This document shows positions 11,338 to 22,990 of a stretch of 64,000 bases of DNA, piece after piece. Positions within the stretch are counted from its first letter, which is position 1. The number at the start of each line of letters is the position of its first letter. A program made the translations under genes and the position numbers. The DNA is from Rutidosis leptorrhynchoides (lineage: Eukaryota > Streptophyta > Magnoliopsida > Asterales > Asteraceae): assembly GCF_046630445.1 (NCBI RefSeq), contig NC_092336.1:204137001-204201000 (forward strand), given 5' to 3'. Under the pieces are notes generated by a model. It was not told the DNA's origin, ran no database searches, and was given only the letters and a program-made list of their open reading frames with translations.

Positions 11338-11957
11338 ATCTTCTTTCAACATTTTATCATTCCCGACATACTCCAGGAAAAATTGGGTCTTGGTCAAAAA
11401 CACGGATTTGAGAGTGTTCAAATCCATCGACCCTTGCCTCAAGGAACGTAGTTCATCCTTAAGCCTTATAAGATCGGTCGAAGTTCGGTATTCATCGAAA
11501 AACTCCGCCTTGAATTCATCCCATGTGAACTCCATGCATTGTTCTTCGCCATAAAGTCAGATCTTCGCGTCCCACCACAATTTAGCATCACCTCTTAACA
11601 TGCTACAACCATATCTCGTCTTTTTATCAATAGGGCATTCACACGTACGAAAAGCCCCCTCCATGTCGGAGATCCAACGGGCACTCTTAAGTGGGTCCCA
11701 TTCACCATCGAAGGTTAGAGGTTGAGAGTCCTTGAAATTCTTATAGAAGAAGTCCCGTCTCCCCACATTATCGTCTTGAAGAACGACCTTCACTTGCTCC
11801 TTGACTACATTGACTAATTGCTCGTCAATCGTATCTAGAAACATTTTCTTAACATCCTCGAGGAACTCCGCCTTTTGACGTTTAAAGATGGCCTCAACTT
11901 TGGCCGTGAACTCAACGTCCTCACTCGTACTTCCGTCATTGGTGTCGTGTCCATTTC
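11338..11957 (-). pseudogene. N-terminal Gag of Gypsy element G, cut by element D
   Basis: The frame begins at MKMRNGHDTNDG (11968-11957 region, with an upstream Met at 12015 less likely) and shows a Tekay/Del-like Gag core: PLTFDGEWDPLKSARWISDMEGAF, CSMLRGDAKLWWDAKI, and FKAEFFDEYRTSTDLIRLKDELRSLRQGSMDLNTLK. The same blocks occur in element C's gag. There is an in-frame TGA at about 11557 (after WWDAKI). The gene stops at 11338 because D's LTR is inserted there; the rest of G must lie left of the window or be lost. Confidence 0.8.
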
Positions 11958-12095
11958 TCATCTTCATTCTATAAAACGGAAAAGATTTAAACAACGAAAC
12001 GAAAGGACTTAACACATATTTATAAACATATACACCACACTACTCTATCTTGCTCGACAATCGTCGTACATTACTTGTTTGACACGATTTGCACC

Positions 12096-12124
12096 CGTAA
12101 CAACGGTAGCTAATCATTGTTACG
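12096..12124 (-). promoter_or_regulatory. Leader hairpin of element G
   Basis: CGTAACAACG at 12096-12105 pairs with CATTGTTACG at 12115-12124, leaving a 9-base loop (9 of 10 positions pair). It lies between PBS and gag, where LTR elements usually hold packaging or dimerisation structures. Element C has the equivalent hairpin with compensatory changes (55050-55078). Confidence 0.5.
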
Positions 12125-12339
12125 CTAGCACGTCGCATTAACTTGCTAGTACCACGTCCATCTCACTTGATGATTGCTAAACACAACACAAAACCATTAG
12201 CACAAGGTTAGTTCACATAAACCAAAGTACTAACAATTCCCGATTAGACCCAAAGTCCTACAAGTCCCGCATAAAGCGTACACACAATAAAGTCTAAGTC
12301 TAGGCACCTATCTCAAGTCGCCTAAATCCCTTAGACCAT

Positions 12340-12351
12340 GATCTGATACCA
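12340..12351 (-). promoter_or_regulatory. Primer binding site of element G (tRNA-Met type)
   Basis: The minus strand reads TGGTATCAGATC, one base from the initiator tRNA-Met complement TGGTATCAGAGC. It sits two bases from the LTR. Confidence 0.8.
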
Positions 12352-12353
12352 CT

Positions 12354-14429
12354 TGTAACAACCCAAACAAAACCACGAACGACCCGCGTTAAAATCTAAA
12401 AATAAAAAAAAATTGCTGGGACAGCATATGGCGCGGCGCGTCAAACTGGTCTGTCCCAAAAGTCATGAAATGCGAAAAAGATCGGCCACTTCCCGACATA
12501 ATTAGACAATACGCTTTTAACAACATATTCAAACATGTAAAACTAACAAAATTCAAACATAAAATAAGTTTTACAAAGCGGGGCCCACTTTGGCCGTTTT
12601 ACGAGTTTAATACATAACGTGAGTTTCGACCACCAAAAAGTTTAAGTACCAAACGACACGATGAGCATGGTGTTTGGGATTAAACTACCCAATTCATGGT
12701 CAAACTCCAAAAGCTAACACATCCAAGAGGCGTCCCTTAACAAGCGGGATCTCTAATCCAACCGTATGCCCTTACCCTTATCCACGCCGGAACCTATAAA
12801 ACGGTAAACAACGAGAGGGTAAGCTAACGCTTAGTGAGTAGAATAAATATATACATGCATATAAGACTTACCTACTCGCATCCACGATATCATATAACGC
12901 ATACAAACGCATAACGCCTTAATAAACAAGCTAGTACCATCAAATCGTACAACTAGCAACATCAATAGCATAACGTTCATAATAATAATTTAATGCTAAC
13001 GTCAACAACTATAAACCATGGTTAACCAATATCTTCGCAAGGGAATGACTTCGCGAAACAAGTCATCGATGTTCATAACAACCGTTAGCTCCCAAAAACG
13101 GCTATGGTATGCTAACCCCCGAGGTGTTCCAAAAACGGCTATGGCATCACCCCCAAGTGTTCCCAAAAACGGCTATGGCATCACTTGATCAACGTGTGAG
13201 TAAAACATGGCTATTACTCACAATCATGTACACAAACACGGCTATGTGCACAATAACTCGGATAATAATGTGGGAGTAAAACACGGCTATTACTCGCCAC
13301 TATATGCACAAACAAGGCTATGTGCATAAATATAAAACGTGGACAAAACGGCTATGTCTCACAACTACGGTCACAAAACGGCTATGTGACACCATTAATA
13401 CGGCACGTAAATCATATACATACATATATAGATTTTCCACTCACCTCAAAGTCTTGATGAGAGATAGACAAGCTCGGAAATTTTCAATGTAACGTACCTA
13501 TTACATTATACATAATATCGATCACAAACTCAAGTTGGTCAATCAACTCAAACTCCATTCTATAGTCATTTTGACCCATGGTGCAATCTCGACCCATTTG
13601 CACCCTTAACCCTAATATTTGGGTCAATCATAACCAAAACCCTAACATTTGCCAAATTAGGTCTTAAAACACTTTTCAACACAAGGTCTATGCATCTTAA
13701 ACATACACTAACTATCTTAGGTCCATTATGACCCATTTGACCACTTAAAAGTCAATACACCCATTTCGGGTCATCCACTAACCCACTTAACACTCATTTA
13801 CATATATATAAGCGTGCTAGTACTTTAACTAACCAATTTAGGCTCATAAACATAGTTTACTACTTTGAAAACCCTAGTTAATCATCTTTGGGTCTACATG
13901 ACCCAAATTCACCCAAAACACCCAAATTCACTAACAAATGGGTCTTAGTGTTCATTACCTACACAAACCCTAACTCTTAAACAATTAAAACAAGGAAATT
14001 AGGTTTAGGGCTTACCATAACTATCAAAACGTAGTAAATGAGGAGATGAACAACTTTAGTGCTTGCACTTTGACCCGATTCGAGTTTCTTCTTTCTTAAT
14101 TTGAGCTCTCTCACTCTAGAATCTAACTCTCTCTCTAGAATTGATTGGAAGATGATAAGGTGGGTGAATATGGAGTAAATGACACTCCAAATAACTTATC
14201 CAAGCCTTAAAGTCGGACCTTAAGTGGTTTTACCAAAATGCCCTTAAAATATCTAATTTAAAAAGAAAAAGGAATCTGTCAGCCCGTAATGGCGAGGCGC
14301 GCCATTAGGCCGCGCGGCGCGCCAATTGCCCAGTTCAGCTTCTTTTGCCTTTTAATTATATACAACGTAAACCCCACAACTTGAATCACTTATTCACACA
14401 TATGTACTATGAAATATTTGGGTCTTACA
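12354..14429 (-). mobile_element. 5' LTR of Gypsy element G
   Basis: Begins TGTAACAACCC next to the PBS and ends GGGTCTTACA. The backbone is homologous to element C's LTR: both hold aacgagagggtaagctaacg, then a GTTAG hairpin, a hairpin array, a run of ccctaa words, and a CG-rich block near the end (here 14289-14325, with further CGCG at 12431-12440). The partner LTR is not visible. Confidence 0.8.
13084..13393 (-). repeat. Array of about nine hairpins with constant loop and varying stems (G LTR)
   Basis: Units share a loop like aaacacggcta, but each is flanked by a different pair of complementary arms. Perfect examples are GTGAGTAA/TTACTCAC (13196-13221), TATGCACA/TGTGCATA (13303-13328), and GTCACA/TGTGAC (13370-13390). 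GTGGGAGTAA pairs with TTACTCGCCAC (13270-13300) with one bulge. An outer GTTAGC/GCTAAC pair encloses the first unit. Spacing is 25-50 bases. Function unknown. Confidence 0.75.
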
Positions 14430-15325
14430 ATTCATTAACCGAATTAGGCTTAACCGTCGGCTAAACCTATTACATCCGCCAGCTAGACTTGATTTTCCAG
14501 CCCTATAAATAAATGACGAATTTTCCAGTTTTGAGAGATGTATTCAGTTTTAGGGTTAGCCACAAAACGTTACAAATTCTTTTAGGTTTTAATTCATCTT
14601 TCAAGTTGTAATCAAGAAATATTTCATTCAATTTAAAAGTCTTTTTACATAATTAAGGTACTTAATCTTTTATATTCTTGTATGTCTTATTTAACACTTA
14701 CTTTACTGTTTTTACGTTTCTGTTCGTCTACCACCATGAACTAAACGTTTATAGTGGTTACTGGGATGAAAACTAAATCTATTTGAGAAATAAAGATGAA
14801 TGCGCCGGATGTGAGTATCCTAGATGCTGGCTGGATCTCACTTAGCTGCCGGCTTCCTGTATCGAATTGTACAGTTTCTAGTTTTTTCCAGAACTGTGTA
14901 ATTATGTTTCTGTGATTACTGTTTTGTCTGTTTGTTGCTGCCAAGTTCTAAAAAATTTATTTACATGCTTAATGATTAAGTAATAAGAGTTAGGATTAGC
15001 TAGTAATTAATTCTAAGTAAGCTTTTACTCGATTCATCTAACTTTGGTGACTAATCATATCAATAAACTATTTGGATTGCATGAAGTTATGTTGAAGATC
15101 ATGTATAGTAATGAATATAGATTAACATTAGTTATGCTTTTATAGTAAATTCACTATTGTTAGGTTTAATCGGAGATCCCTTGCTTATGAGAATTTAACT
15201 GTCAATTGCATGATGACTTAGTTAAGATTGATTTTTAGCTAGTAACTTGAATTGATCTGATAAGGTTTATCAGCTTATCTATTTGTCAGTCTGATTGAAT
15301 ATTGCCTTAATCCGCACCACAAGAT
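14430..15325 (+). other. Unclassified LTR-like or leader fragment
   Basis: No protein-coding frame. A TATA-like CCTATAAATAA lies at about 14500 on the plus strand, and the words caccatgaactaaacg and ggttactgggatg resemble R/U5 regions of some Gypsy LTRs as I recall them. A stem GTGAG/CTCAC nested in GCCGG/CCGGC occurs at 14800-14850. It is bounded by G's LTR on the left and E's PBS on the right. Confidence 0.35.
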
Positions 15326-15337
15326 GCTCTGATACCA
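15326..15337 (-). promoter_or_regulatory. Primer binding site of element E (tRNA-Met type)
   Basis: The minus strand reads TGGTATCAGAGC exactly, next to the LTR start at 15341. It shows that E is more than a solo LTR, although no gag-pol follows on the left. Confidence 0.85.
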
Positions 15338-15340
15338 ACT

Positions 15341-17018
15341 TGTGACACCGTATATTTTTTTAAAACACTCATCGGAAGTAATTAAAAATTATTAATAAAC
15401 GAACTCAACCATTTAAGTTATTATATTAATACTAAAATCCAAGTGTCACTTAAACACGGTTTACAATTACAAGGTTATACAAAATTCACATCAGAGTTGA
15501 CTTCATGACAAACATAACACCAGCTCGCCCGTCAACTTCTCAAAATATGCAACCTAATCTAACAACTTGTAGGGAGGAGATGGAGGGGTTAGAATAAAGT
15601 TAAGTGAATGGCACTAACAATCAATAATAGTATACAACACGTACCGGTAACTTGATATGGACGTACTAGGGGTACATCAGAGAAAGCGAAACACGTACCA
15701 ACACATGCGCTAGCATTCCAGTATTAAACAACAAGAGTAGATTAGAAATCCTAACTAGCATGTAACAAGGATAACTAGTTACTCTATACTATGCCTTAAT
15801 GGATAGTCCCACCCACCGAATACCAGTAACAGAAGGTACTCAGAGTTCTAGTGGAGCCTTCTCTTTATCTTTTCCACCTGAGAACGATACAATCCAAGTC
15901 AATAATCATCTTTCAATATCGATAACAAATCAGGCATAACAGGATCATCAAATCACACAATCAAACATTCTTCGCACGAATTGCTACCACTTCGTACAAA
16001 ATGTCATAGACTTCGCACGAAGTGCATCTTCTTCGTTCGAACAGAAAGACATCAACACTAAACATAATTCAGTCCCCCCTCATACGAAGTCAAAGTACTT
16101 TGTATGAACAGATCACCAGCTCGTACGAAGTCATTCCTTCGTACGAGGAAGCCACTCCATCACAAACTGGTTCACCAAAAATCTCTTTGTGTGAACTGGT
16201 CCTACCTCGCACGAAGTACATCACTTCGTACGAAGAGACAACCTTCGTACGAAGAAGCCATCACTTCGTACGGAGTGACCTCCCTCGTACGAAGCAGTCA
16301 CCACTTTGTACGAAGGGACTGCCTTCATACGAAGCATCCACCACTTCATATGAAGGGACTACCTTCGTACGAAGATGAAGAACAGCTGTAGAAACAACAG
16401 CAAACCAACTAGCTTTTTGGTCAAATTTCACGATTTTGGTCAGTTTTTCTCAATGCAATGGTTCTCGTTGATGCTCTAACACATAGATAGATATTCTAGC
16501 AACAAACAAGAAAATCTAACACTTAACAACAAGAATCAAGCTCAAAAATGGACTTTTTTTTGCAAAAACCCAAAAACCCACATTCAATAACATTAAAGCT
16601 AGGATTCAACAAGACAAACTTGGATTAATGCTTACAAAGTAAGTATAAATCAGTCTCTAAAGCCGTTTAGTCCAATTCCAAGCTTAAATCAATTTAGGAT
16701 TTCAAAGTGGTGGAGTTTTGGTACGTTTTGATTTTTTGGAATAGAGGAAATGTCTGGAACAAGGGCTTATATAGTGAGTTATAATCTATACCCCATCTCA
16801 TACGGGTATCTACCAGTTATCTGATATCTTATGTACTTATTTAGGCGATCGTATTAAATAAACAAACCTATTTTGTGATCCTTGTCACAATTTGGTCTTA
16901 ACCTCATAATTAAATAACTATAAATATTTAATTAAAATAAAAGCATATAATTCACACTTAATCAAACTTATGGACAAAATAGTAACCTTACAGCTAGGCC
17001 CGGTCCGAGGGTGTTACA
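15341..17018 (-). mobile_element. 5' LTR of element E, body lost
   Basis: Runs from TGTGACACCG to GGGTGTTACA (1678 bp), with a PBS on its left. A TATA box CACTATATAAG lies at 16766-16776 (minus). The internal region appears lost or displaced, since the sequence beyond the PBS shows no Gag or Pol. Its right edge is about 160 bp from the kinase exon, so it may have removed that gene's upstream exons. Confidence 0.75.
15970..16378. repeat. CTTCGTACGAAG palindrome array in E's LTR
   Basis: About a dozen copies or variants of the 12-bp palindrome CTTCGTACGAAG occur every 20-30 bases. One variant, CTTCATATGAAG near 16350, changed on both arms and is still a perfect palindrome. Plus-strand frames through it give only low-complexity peptides, so it is not coding. 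Confidence 0.75.
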
Positions 17019-17177
17019 CCTTTTTCTAACAATGTCAACCTAACTAACACACAAACCCTAACTGTTACACTGGTATAGTTTGAGTCCGAAATTTTTGTTA
17101 TTATCGCCATTGAAGTATATGATAAATAACTAGTTGTTATCAATCTATGTGTTTATTTATTGTCTCTTGGTTGACAG

Positions 17178-18072
17178 GAAAACAATGACGACAACCTCAA
17201 GATTACATTTAAAGATCTAAAATTGGCCACAGAAAACTTCCATGTTAGCAATTGTGTTGGTGGAGGGGGATTTGGAAATGTTTATAAAGGAAAACTTCCA
17301 CAAAGTGATCATATGATTGTTGCGAAGAAATTGGATACACAGGGTGGTCAAGGGGAACAACAATTTCGTAATGAGCTCCAAATTCTTTTTAAGTATAAGC
17401 ATGAAAATATCATCGGGCTTGTAGGCTATTGTGATGAAGAAAATGAAAAAATCATCGTTTATCTGTATGAACCTAGAGGAAGTCTTGATAGGTATTTGAG
17501 TGATGCTCGTCTCAATTGGATAAAAAGACTTAACATATGTATTGAAGTTGCAACCGCATTGGATTTTCTTCATAGAGGAATTGGAAAACAAGCAACGGTG
17601 ATACATAGGGATATCAAAACCGCTAACATTATGCTAACTAGCGATTGAAATGCAAAACTTGGTGATTTTGGGCTTTCCTTGATGAGTGCAATACACAAGG
17701 AAAATGATTACGTCATCGATCGTGCATGTGGGACACCAGGCTATGTGGATCCACTTTACTTAATATCGGGCTTCTTAACAAAAGAATCCAATATATATTC
17801 TTTTGGTGTGGTTTTATTTGAAATATTGTGTGGCTTATCAACGTATGAGACCCACAAACGTGAAGGTACCTATCTACCGAGTTTCATTAAACACAACTTT
17901 GAAAAATGAAAAATATGATGAGGTAGTGTTTGAGAAAATAAAAGCACATATCATGCCAAAAGCATTGGCTACATTTCGAATGATTGCCTACCGGTGTCTA
18001 CATGAAGATAGGGAAAAGCGGCCTAAAGCCAAAGAAGTTGTAAAAGAACTTAAGAAGGCATTGAGATATCAA
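17178..18072 (+). pseudogene. Receptor-like Ser/Thr kinase exon, broken
   Basis: The exon starts after TTGGTTGACAG and ends before GTAAGT at 18073, in phase 0. It encodes a plant receptor-like kinase domain: FKDLKLATENF juxtamembrane motif, intact Gly loop GGGGFGNVYKG, Lys in VAKKLD, HRDIK catalytic loop, DFG, and P+1 block CGTPGYVDP, ending in RMIAYRCLHEDREKRPKAKEVVKELKKAL. Two lesions are visible. A TGA at 17646-17648 lies just before NAKLGDFG, where relatives have Trp. A one-base frameshift lies near 17895-17915, after SFIKHNFEK. No start Met lies in the exon, so upstream exons existed; element E lies 160 bp upstream. It shares family and exon-end position with the kinase at 60459. Catalytic residues are intact, so inactivation looks recent or the signal is an annotation error; I favour pseudogene. 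Confidence 0.85.
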
Positions 18073-18112
18073 GTAAGTTATCATAGTTTTACTTGAGTAG
18101 AGTTTTATAATT

Positions 18113-18114
<2 letters not shown>

Positions 18115-18205
<91 letters not shown>
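18115..18205. repeat. (TA)n microsatellite
   Basis: About 45 TA units. It forms the left flank of the TIR element at 18206; a matching (TA)n flank is at 18899-18969. Confidence 0.95.
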
Positions 18206-18207
<2 letters not shown>

Positions 18208-18895
18208 GCAGGATCAATGGGGAAGTAACCAATCGGGCGGAAGCGGGGGGAAGTAAATTTTTTTTTTCTTCGTTTTTTTGGAAATTTTTTTTTCCGGCAT
18301 CAAGATCACACGAAAATATGAACATTTAGAAGAGACACTTCGTGATGAATGTTATTATTTAGGCATTAAAATGAACGACAAAAATAACATTCAAGATAAT
18401 ATTGTTCGTGAAGAATATGAACATTTTTTTTTCCATGTTTTGTGAAGTAAAATTTAGCCCGATTTAGAGTTTAGGGTTTAGGGTTTGGCGTTTTGGGTTT
18501 ATGGACCAAACCCTAAACCCTAAACCCTAAACTCTAAACCGTTCGTGTTAAAAACTCAATCTAAATCCTAAATCTAAACCCTAAATCTAAACCCTAAACC
18601 CTAAATTTCTAAACCCTAATATCTAAACCCTATAAACCCTAATATCTAAACCCCAATATCTAAACCCCAATAGCTAAAACCTCAAAATACGTTTGAAAAA
18701 CATGATAATTGTTATGTATTACTTCTTCGAGCGTTTTTTCGCCAAAATAAAAACATTTATCACAAAGTGTCTCTACTAAATGTTCATATTTTCATCTCAT
18801 CTATAATGTTCGTGAACAAAGTTTTTTCAAAAAACGAAAAAAAACTTTTTGCTTCTCCCTGCTTCCCCCGATTGGTTACTTCCCTCTTGATCTGC

Positions 18896-18897
<2 letters not shown>
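18206..18897. mobile_element. TIR element with telomere-like core, inserted in (TA)n
   Basis: The left end GGGCAGGATCAATGGGGAAG is matched in inverted orientation by CTTCCCTCTTGATCTGCCC at the right end. Similarity continues inward for roughly 150 bp (AACATTTAG..AGACACTT against AAGTGTCTCTACTAAATGTT). The centre (18466-18690) has two or three TTTAGGG-like units followed by many CCCTAAA-like units. No transposase. The TA-microsatellite flanks on both sides recall the Micron elements of rice; membership is not claimed. Confidence 0.8.
18466..18690. repeat. Interstitial telomere-like repeats, inverted
   Basis: Degenerate TTTAGGG units followed by CCCTAAA and CCTAATATCTAAA units, the plant telomere motif. 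They sit inside a transposable element, so they do not mark a chromosome end. Confidence 0.85.

Positions 18898-18898
<1 letters not shown>

Positions 18899-18969
<71 letters not shown>
18899..18969. repeat. (TA)n microsatellite
   Basis: Right flank of the TIR element, about 35 TA units. Confidence 0.95.
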
Positions 18970-18973
<4 letters not shown>

Positions 18974-19455
18974 TTTTTGAACCCGTGCGTTGCATGGGTG
19001 TGTAAAAACATGCAAAAAATGTAATTTGCAGTTCATATGGTATGTAAATAGCGATACTAAAAAAAATGAAAAATATAAGAATTATTTAAGGGCCCGTAGT
19101 GTCGAAAAATTTTAAAAATTCTTTTGAGTTTAAAACCGTGATGCTGACAAATTTTAAAAATTTCTTTTGAGTTTAAGAGTCCGTGATATTGACGAATTTT
19201 ATAAGTACTTTTGAGTTTAAGAGCCCGCCGTGTTGACAAATTTATTTGACCCGTATAATAAAGTTTGTAAATAGAATTTTAAAATTAACACAAACTAAAA
19301 ATAATGTTGTTAATCACGGTTGTAACAATACAATATTTTAAATGATATACCTATACCATATTGTATGCCGTTAGAATAACAATAATAATTATAATTATAA
19401 TTATAATTATAGAGTTGTAATCACTTGAATCCGATAATTTGTTTGAAATTCAACG

Positions 19456-20822
19456 AACCAATCAGAGTGCGACATGTGGCGCGACAATCACATGTGATTG
19501 AAAAAAAAATTCAAATTTTATTTTTTTAATATTTTTTTAAAAAAAAAATTTCAGAAATTTTTTTTTTGATTTTTTTTTTAATTTAGCATGTCAAATTCAA
19601 TCGCATGTGATTATCAAATCCAATCACATGTGATTGTAAAACACAATCACATGTAGGGATGGCAATGGCCACCCGATCCGGTGGATATCCACCCGATCCA
19701 CCCGCTTCGTGATGAATATGGATGAACCTAAATGGATATGGATACGGATATGGATGAACCTAAATGGATATGGATATGGACATGGATGAAAAGTTTCATC
19801 TATGGATATATCCATTACCACCCGAAATACGTATACAAATAAATAAATATAGATATATTCTTATATATATTTACTATTACAAGCTCATTTACCGTTGGAT
19901 TTACATTTTGCTTTCAACCCTATAATGAAATAACTATAATTATAATATATTATAATAAAACATGTATATCTAACAAAATAAACTTACAAATTTCATATTT
20001 AATTTTTTAAAATCAATGTTTTATAATAAGTTTAGCAAATTTTGTTATATCTTCGACAAAGATTACACATTTTTATAGATAGAATGTTTAATGTCATCTC
20101 ATATTTATATTTGCTATACTACGTTTATGTTTTAATCGCATGTCAAAAAATACTATAACATTTTTTTTTTATTATCCATTGGATATCCATTAACCCGCTT
20201 AATCCATTGAATATGGATATGGACGGATGATCTGAAACTAAATGGATATGGATATGAATATGGATGAACAAAAACTAAATGGATATGGATATGGATATGG
20301 ATACGGCATCACCCGATCCATATCCGATCCATTGCCATCCCTAATCACATGTGATTCTGCATGTCAAATCCAATCACATTTGATTGAAAAAAAAATTCAA
20401 ATTTATTTTTTAAAAAAAAATTTCAACAGGAAATAGACTTTAATTCGGTGATTTGATTAAGTTTGTTAGCATTTCGTGATCATATCTTCAAAATCTCAGA
20501 CTTTAATTCGGTGATTTGATCAAGTTTTAATCAAAAACTTGGTGTTTAAAGATTTTAGCACAAATTTACTGAAATTCGTCATTTTACTAAATACTCCGTA
20601 AAAAAATTTTCAATCACATGTGATTGTATTTGACATGCAGAATCACATGTGATTGGGTTTTACAATCACATGTGATTGACATGCAGAATCATATGTGATT
20701 TACTGCATGTCAATCACATGTGATTAAAACAAAATTCGAAAAAAAAAAAATTTATATTTTATATTTTTTTTTTCTTTTTCAATCACATGTGATTATCACG
20801 TCACGTGTCGCACTCTGGTTGA
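19456..20822. mobile_element. MITE with repeated AATCACATGTGATT palindrome
   Basis: The ends AACCAATCAGAGTGCGACA and TGTCGCACTCTGGTTGAT are inverted repeats. Between them about ten copies of AATCACATGTGATT or near variants occur, for example near 19486, 19621, 20612, 20640, 20664, 20711 and 20780, in two clusters around poly-A/T stretches. It is non-coding and interrupted by the hAT MITE at 19654-20343. Confidence 0.75.
19654..20343. mobile_element. hAT-type MITE with 8-bp TSD
   Basis: The termini TAGGGATGGCAATGG and CCATTGCCATCCCTA are perfect inverted repeats of the hAT type. Both sides are flanked by ATCACATG (19646-19653 and 20344-20351), an exact 8-bp target duplication as expected for hAT. 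The interior has GGATAT-based short tandem repeats on both arms and no transposase. The target is half of one AATCACATGTGATT palindrome. Confidence 0.93.
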
Positions 20823-21041
20823 TCCCTTGAATCTCAACTTAAAACTTGGTTTCATTTGAATATTTCTCATTATAATTATAATACTCATGTAAAAGTTAAA
20901 CTAAATAAGAATTATTTTAGAATTAACATTTACACTAACAATTTACACATGACATATGACATGAAATATTTGGTGCAGTTATTAGAATTAGAATACTCTA
21001 TAATATTTTTTTGACATATGACATGACATTAATTTTTTTAA

Positions 21042-22460
<1,419 letters not shown>

Positions 22461-22884
22461 CTCGACACATCATGTCGAGAGTTTAGCTTCACTGAGATTT
22501 TCTCCAAATATGGTGGATATCCGATTACATCACTTGTCATTTAATAAGTCACACCAACAATCTTTTTGTATCATTGAAAGATTAAAGCTTACTTGGATTA
22601 CTCGCATCTCTAATGAGATGCAGATTGTTCCCACCAAAAGAACAATTAGTTTTCTAAGTCCCTTTAAGGAAGTTACTTAACTAAGTAAGATGGTGTTCTT
22701 ATTATAATAACAAAGCCGCTAACTTGATCTCCTCAAGTTAGAAGATCACATTCACACAACAAAGTTATAAGTGATGATCTATGCTACTTCTTCGACTAAT
22801 TCAAAGAACTAGCTTACAATGAAAACTAGCTAATAATAAGAATTATGTGCTTAGTTTACATTGATTTTATCTTGGTACAAGATA
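22461..22884. repeat. Cluster of perfect short hairpins in a non-coding element
   Basis: CTCGACA/TGTCGAG (22461-22479), GCATCTC/GAGATGC (22604-22621), AACTTGA/TCAAGTT (22721-22739), and ATCTTG/CAAGAT (about 22869-22883) are all perfect stems with 3-5 base loops. No ORF. The host element is not identified. Confidence 0.55.
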
Positions 22885-22990
22885 GATGTCCCTCTAGCTA
22901 ATCATATATCTAATCGTATGTCATGAAGCTCTATGTGATCTTTCTAAATTTGAATGAAGTTCCAGAGGGCTCAACCTTTGAATATCTCTT

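Noticed and set aside
13084-13393. CRISPR-like array (short repeats with spacers)
   Set aside because: Repeats are short and imperfect, with flanking complementary arms, inside a plant LTR; no cas genes. It is a hairpin array.
1-14429. The LTR end at 1-386 as the partner LTR of element G
   Set aside because: The two differ in most of their sequence near the end (cagggtgttaca with a TA tract against tttgggtcttaca), and no PPT follows position 386.
16022-16391. Plus-strand frames with repeated SYE/RTK peptides
   Set aside because: They follow the CTTCGTACGAAG palindrome array in an LTR and have no protein-like composition.
18466-18690. Chromosome end (telomere)
   Set aside because: Repeats are degenerate, inverted relative to each other and enclosed by a TIR element.
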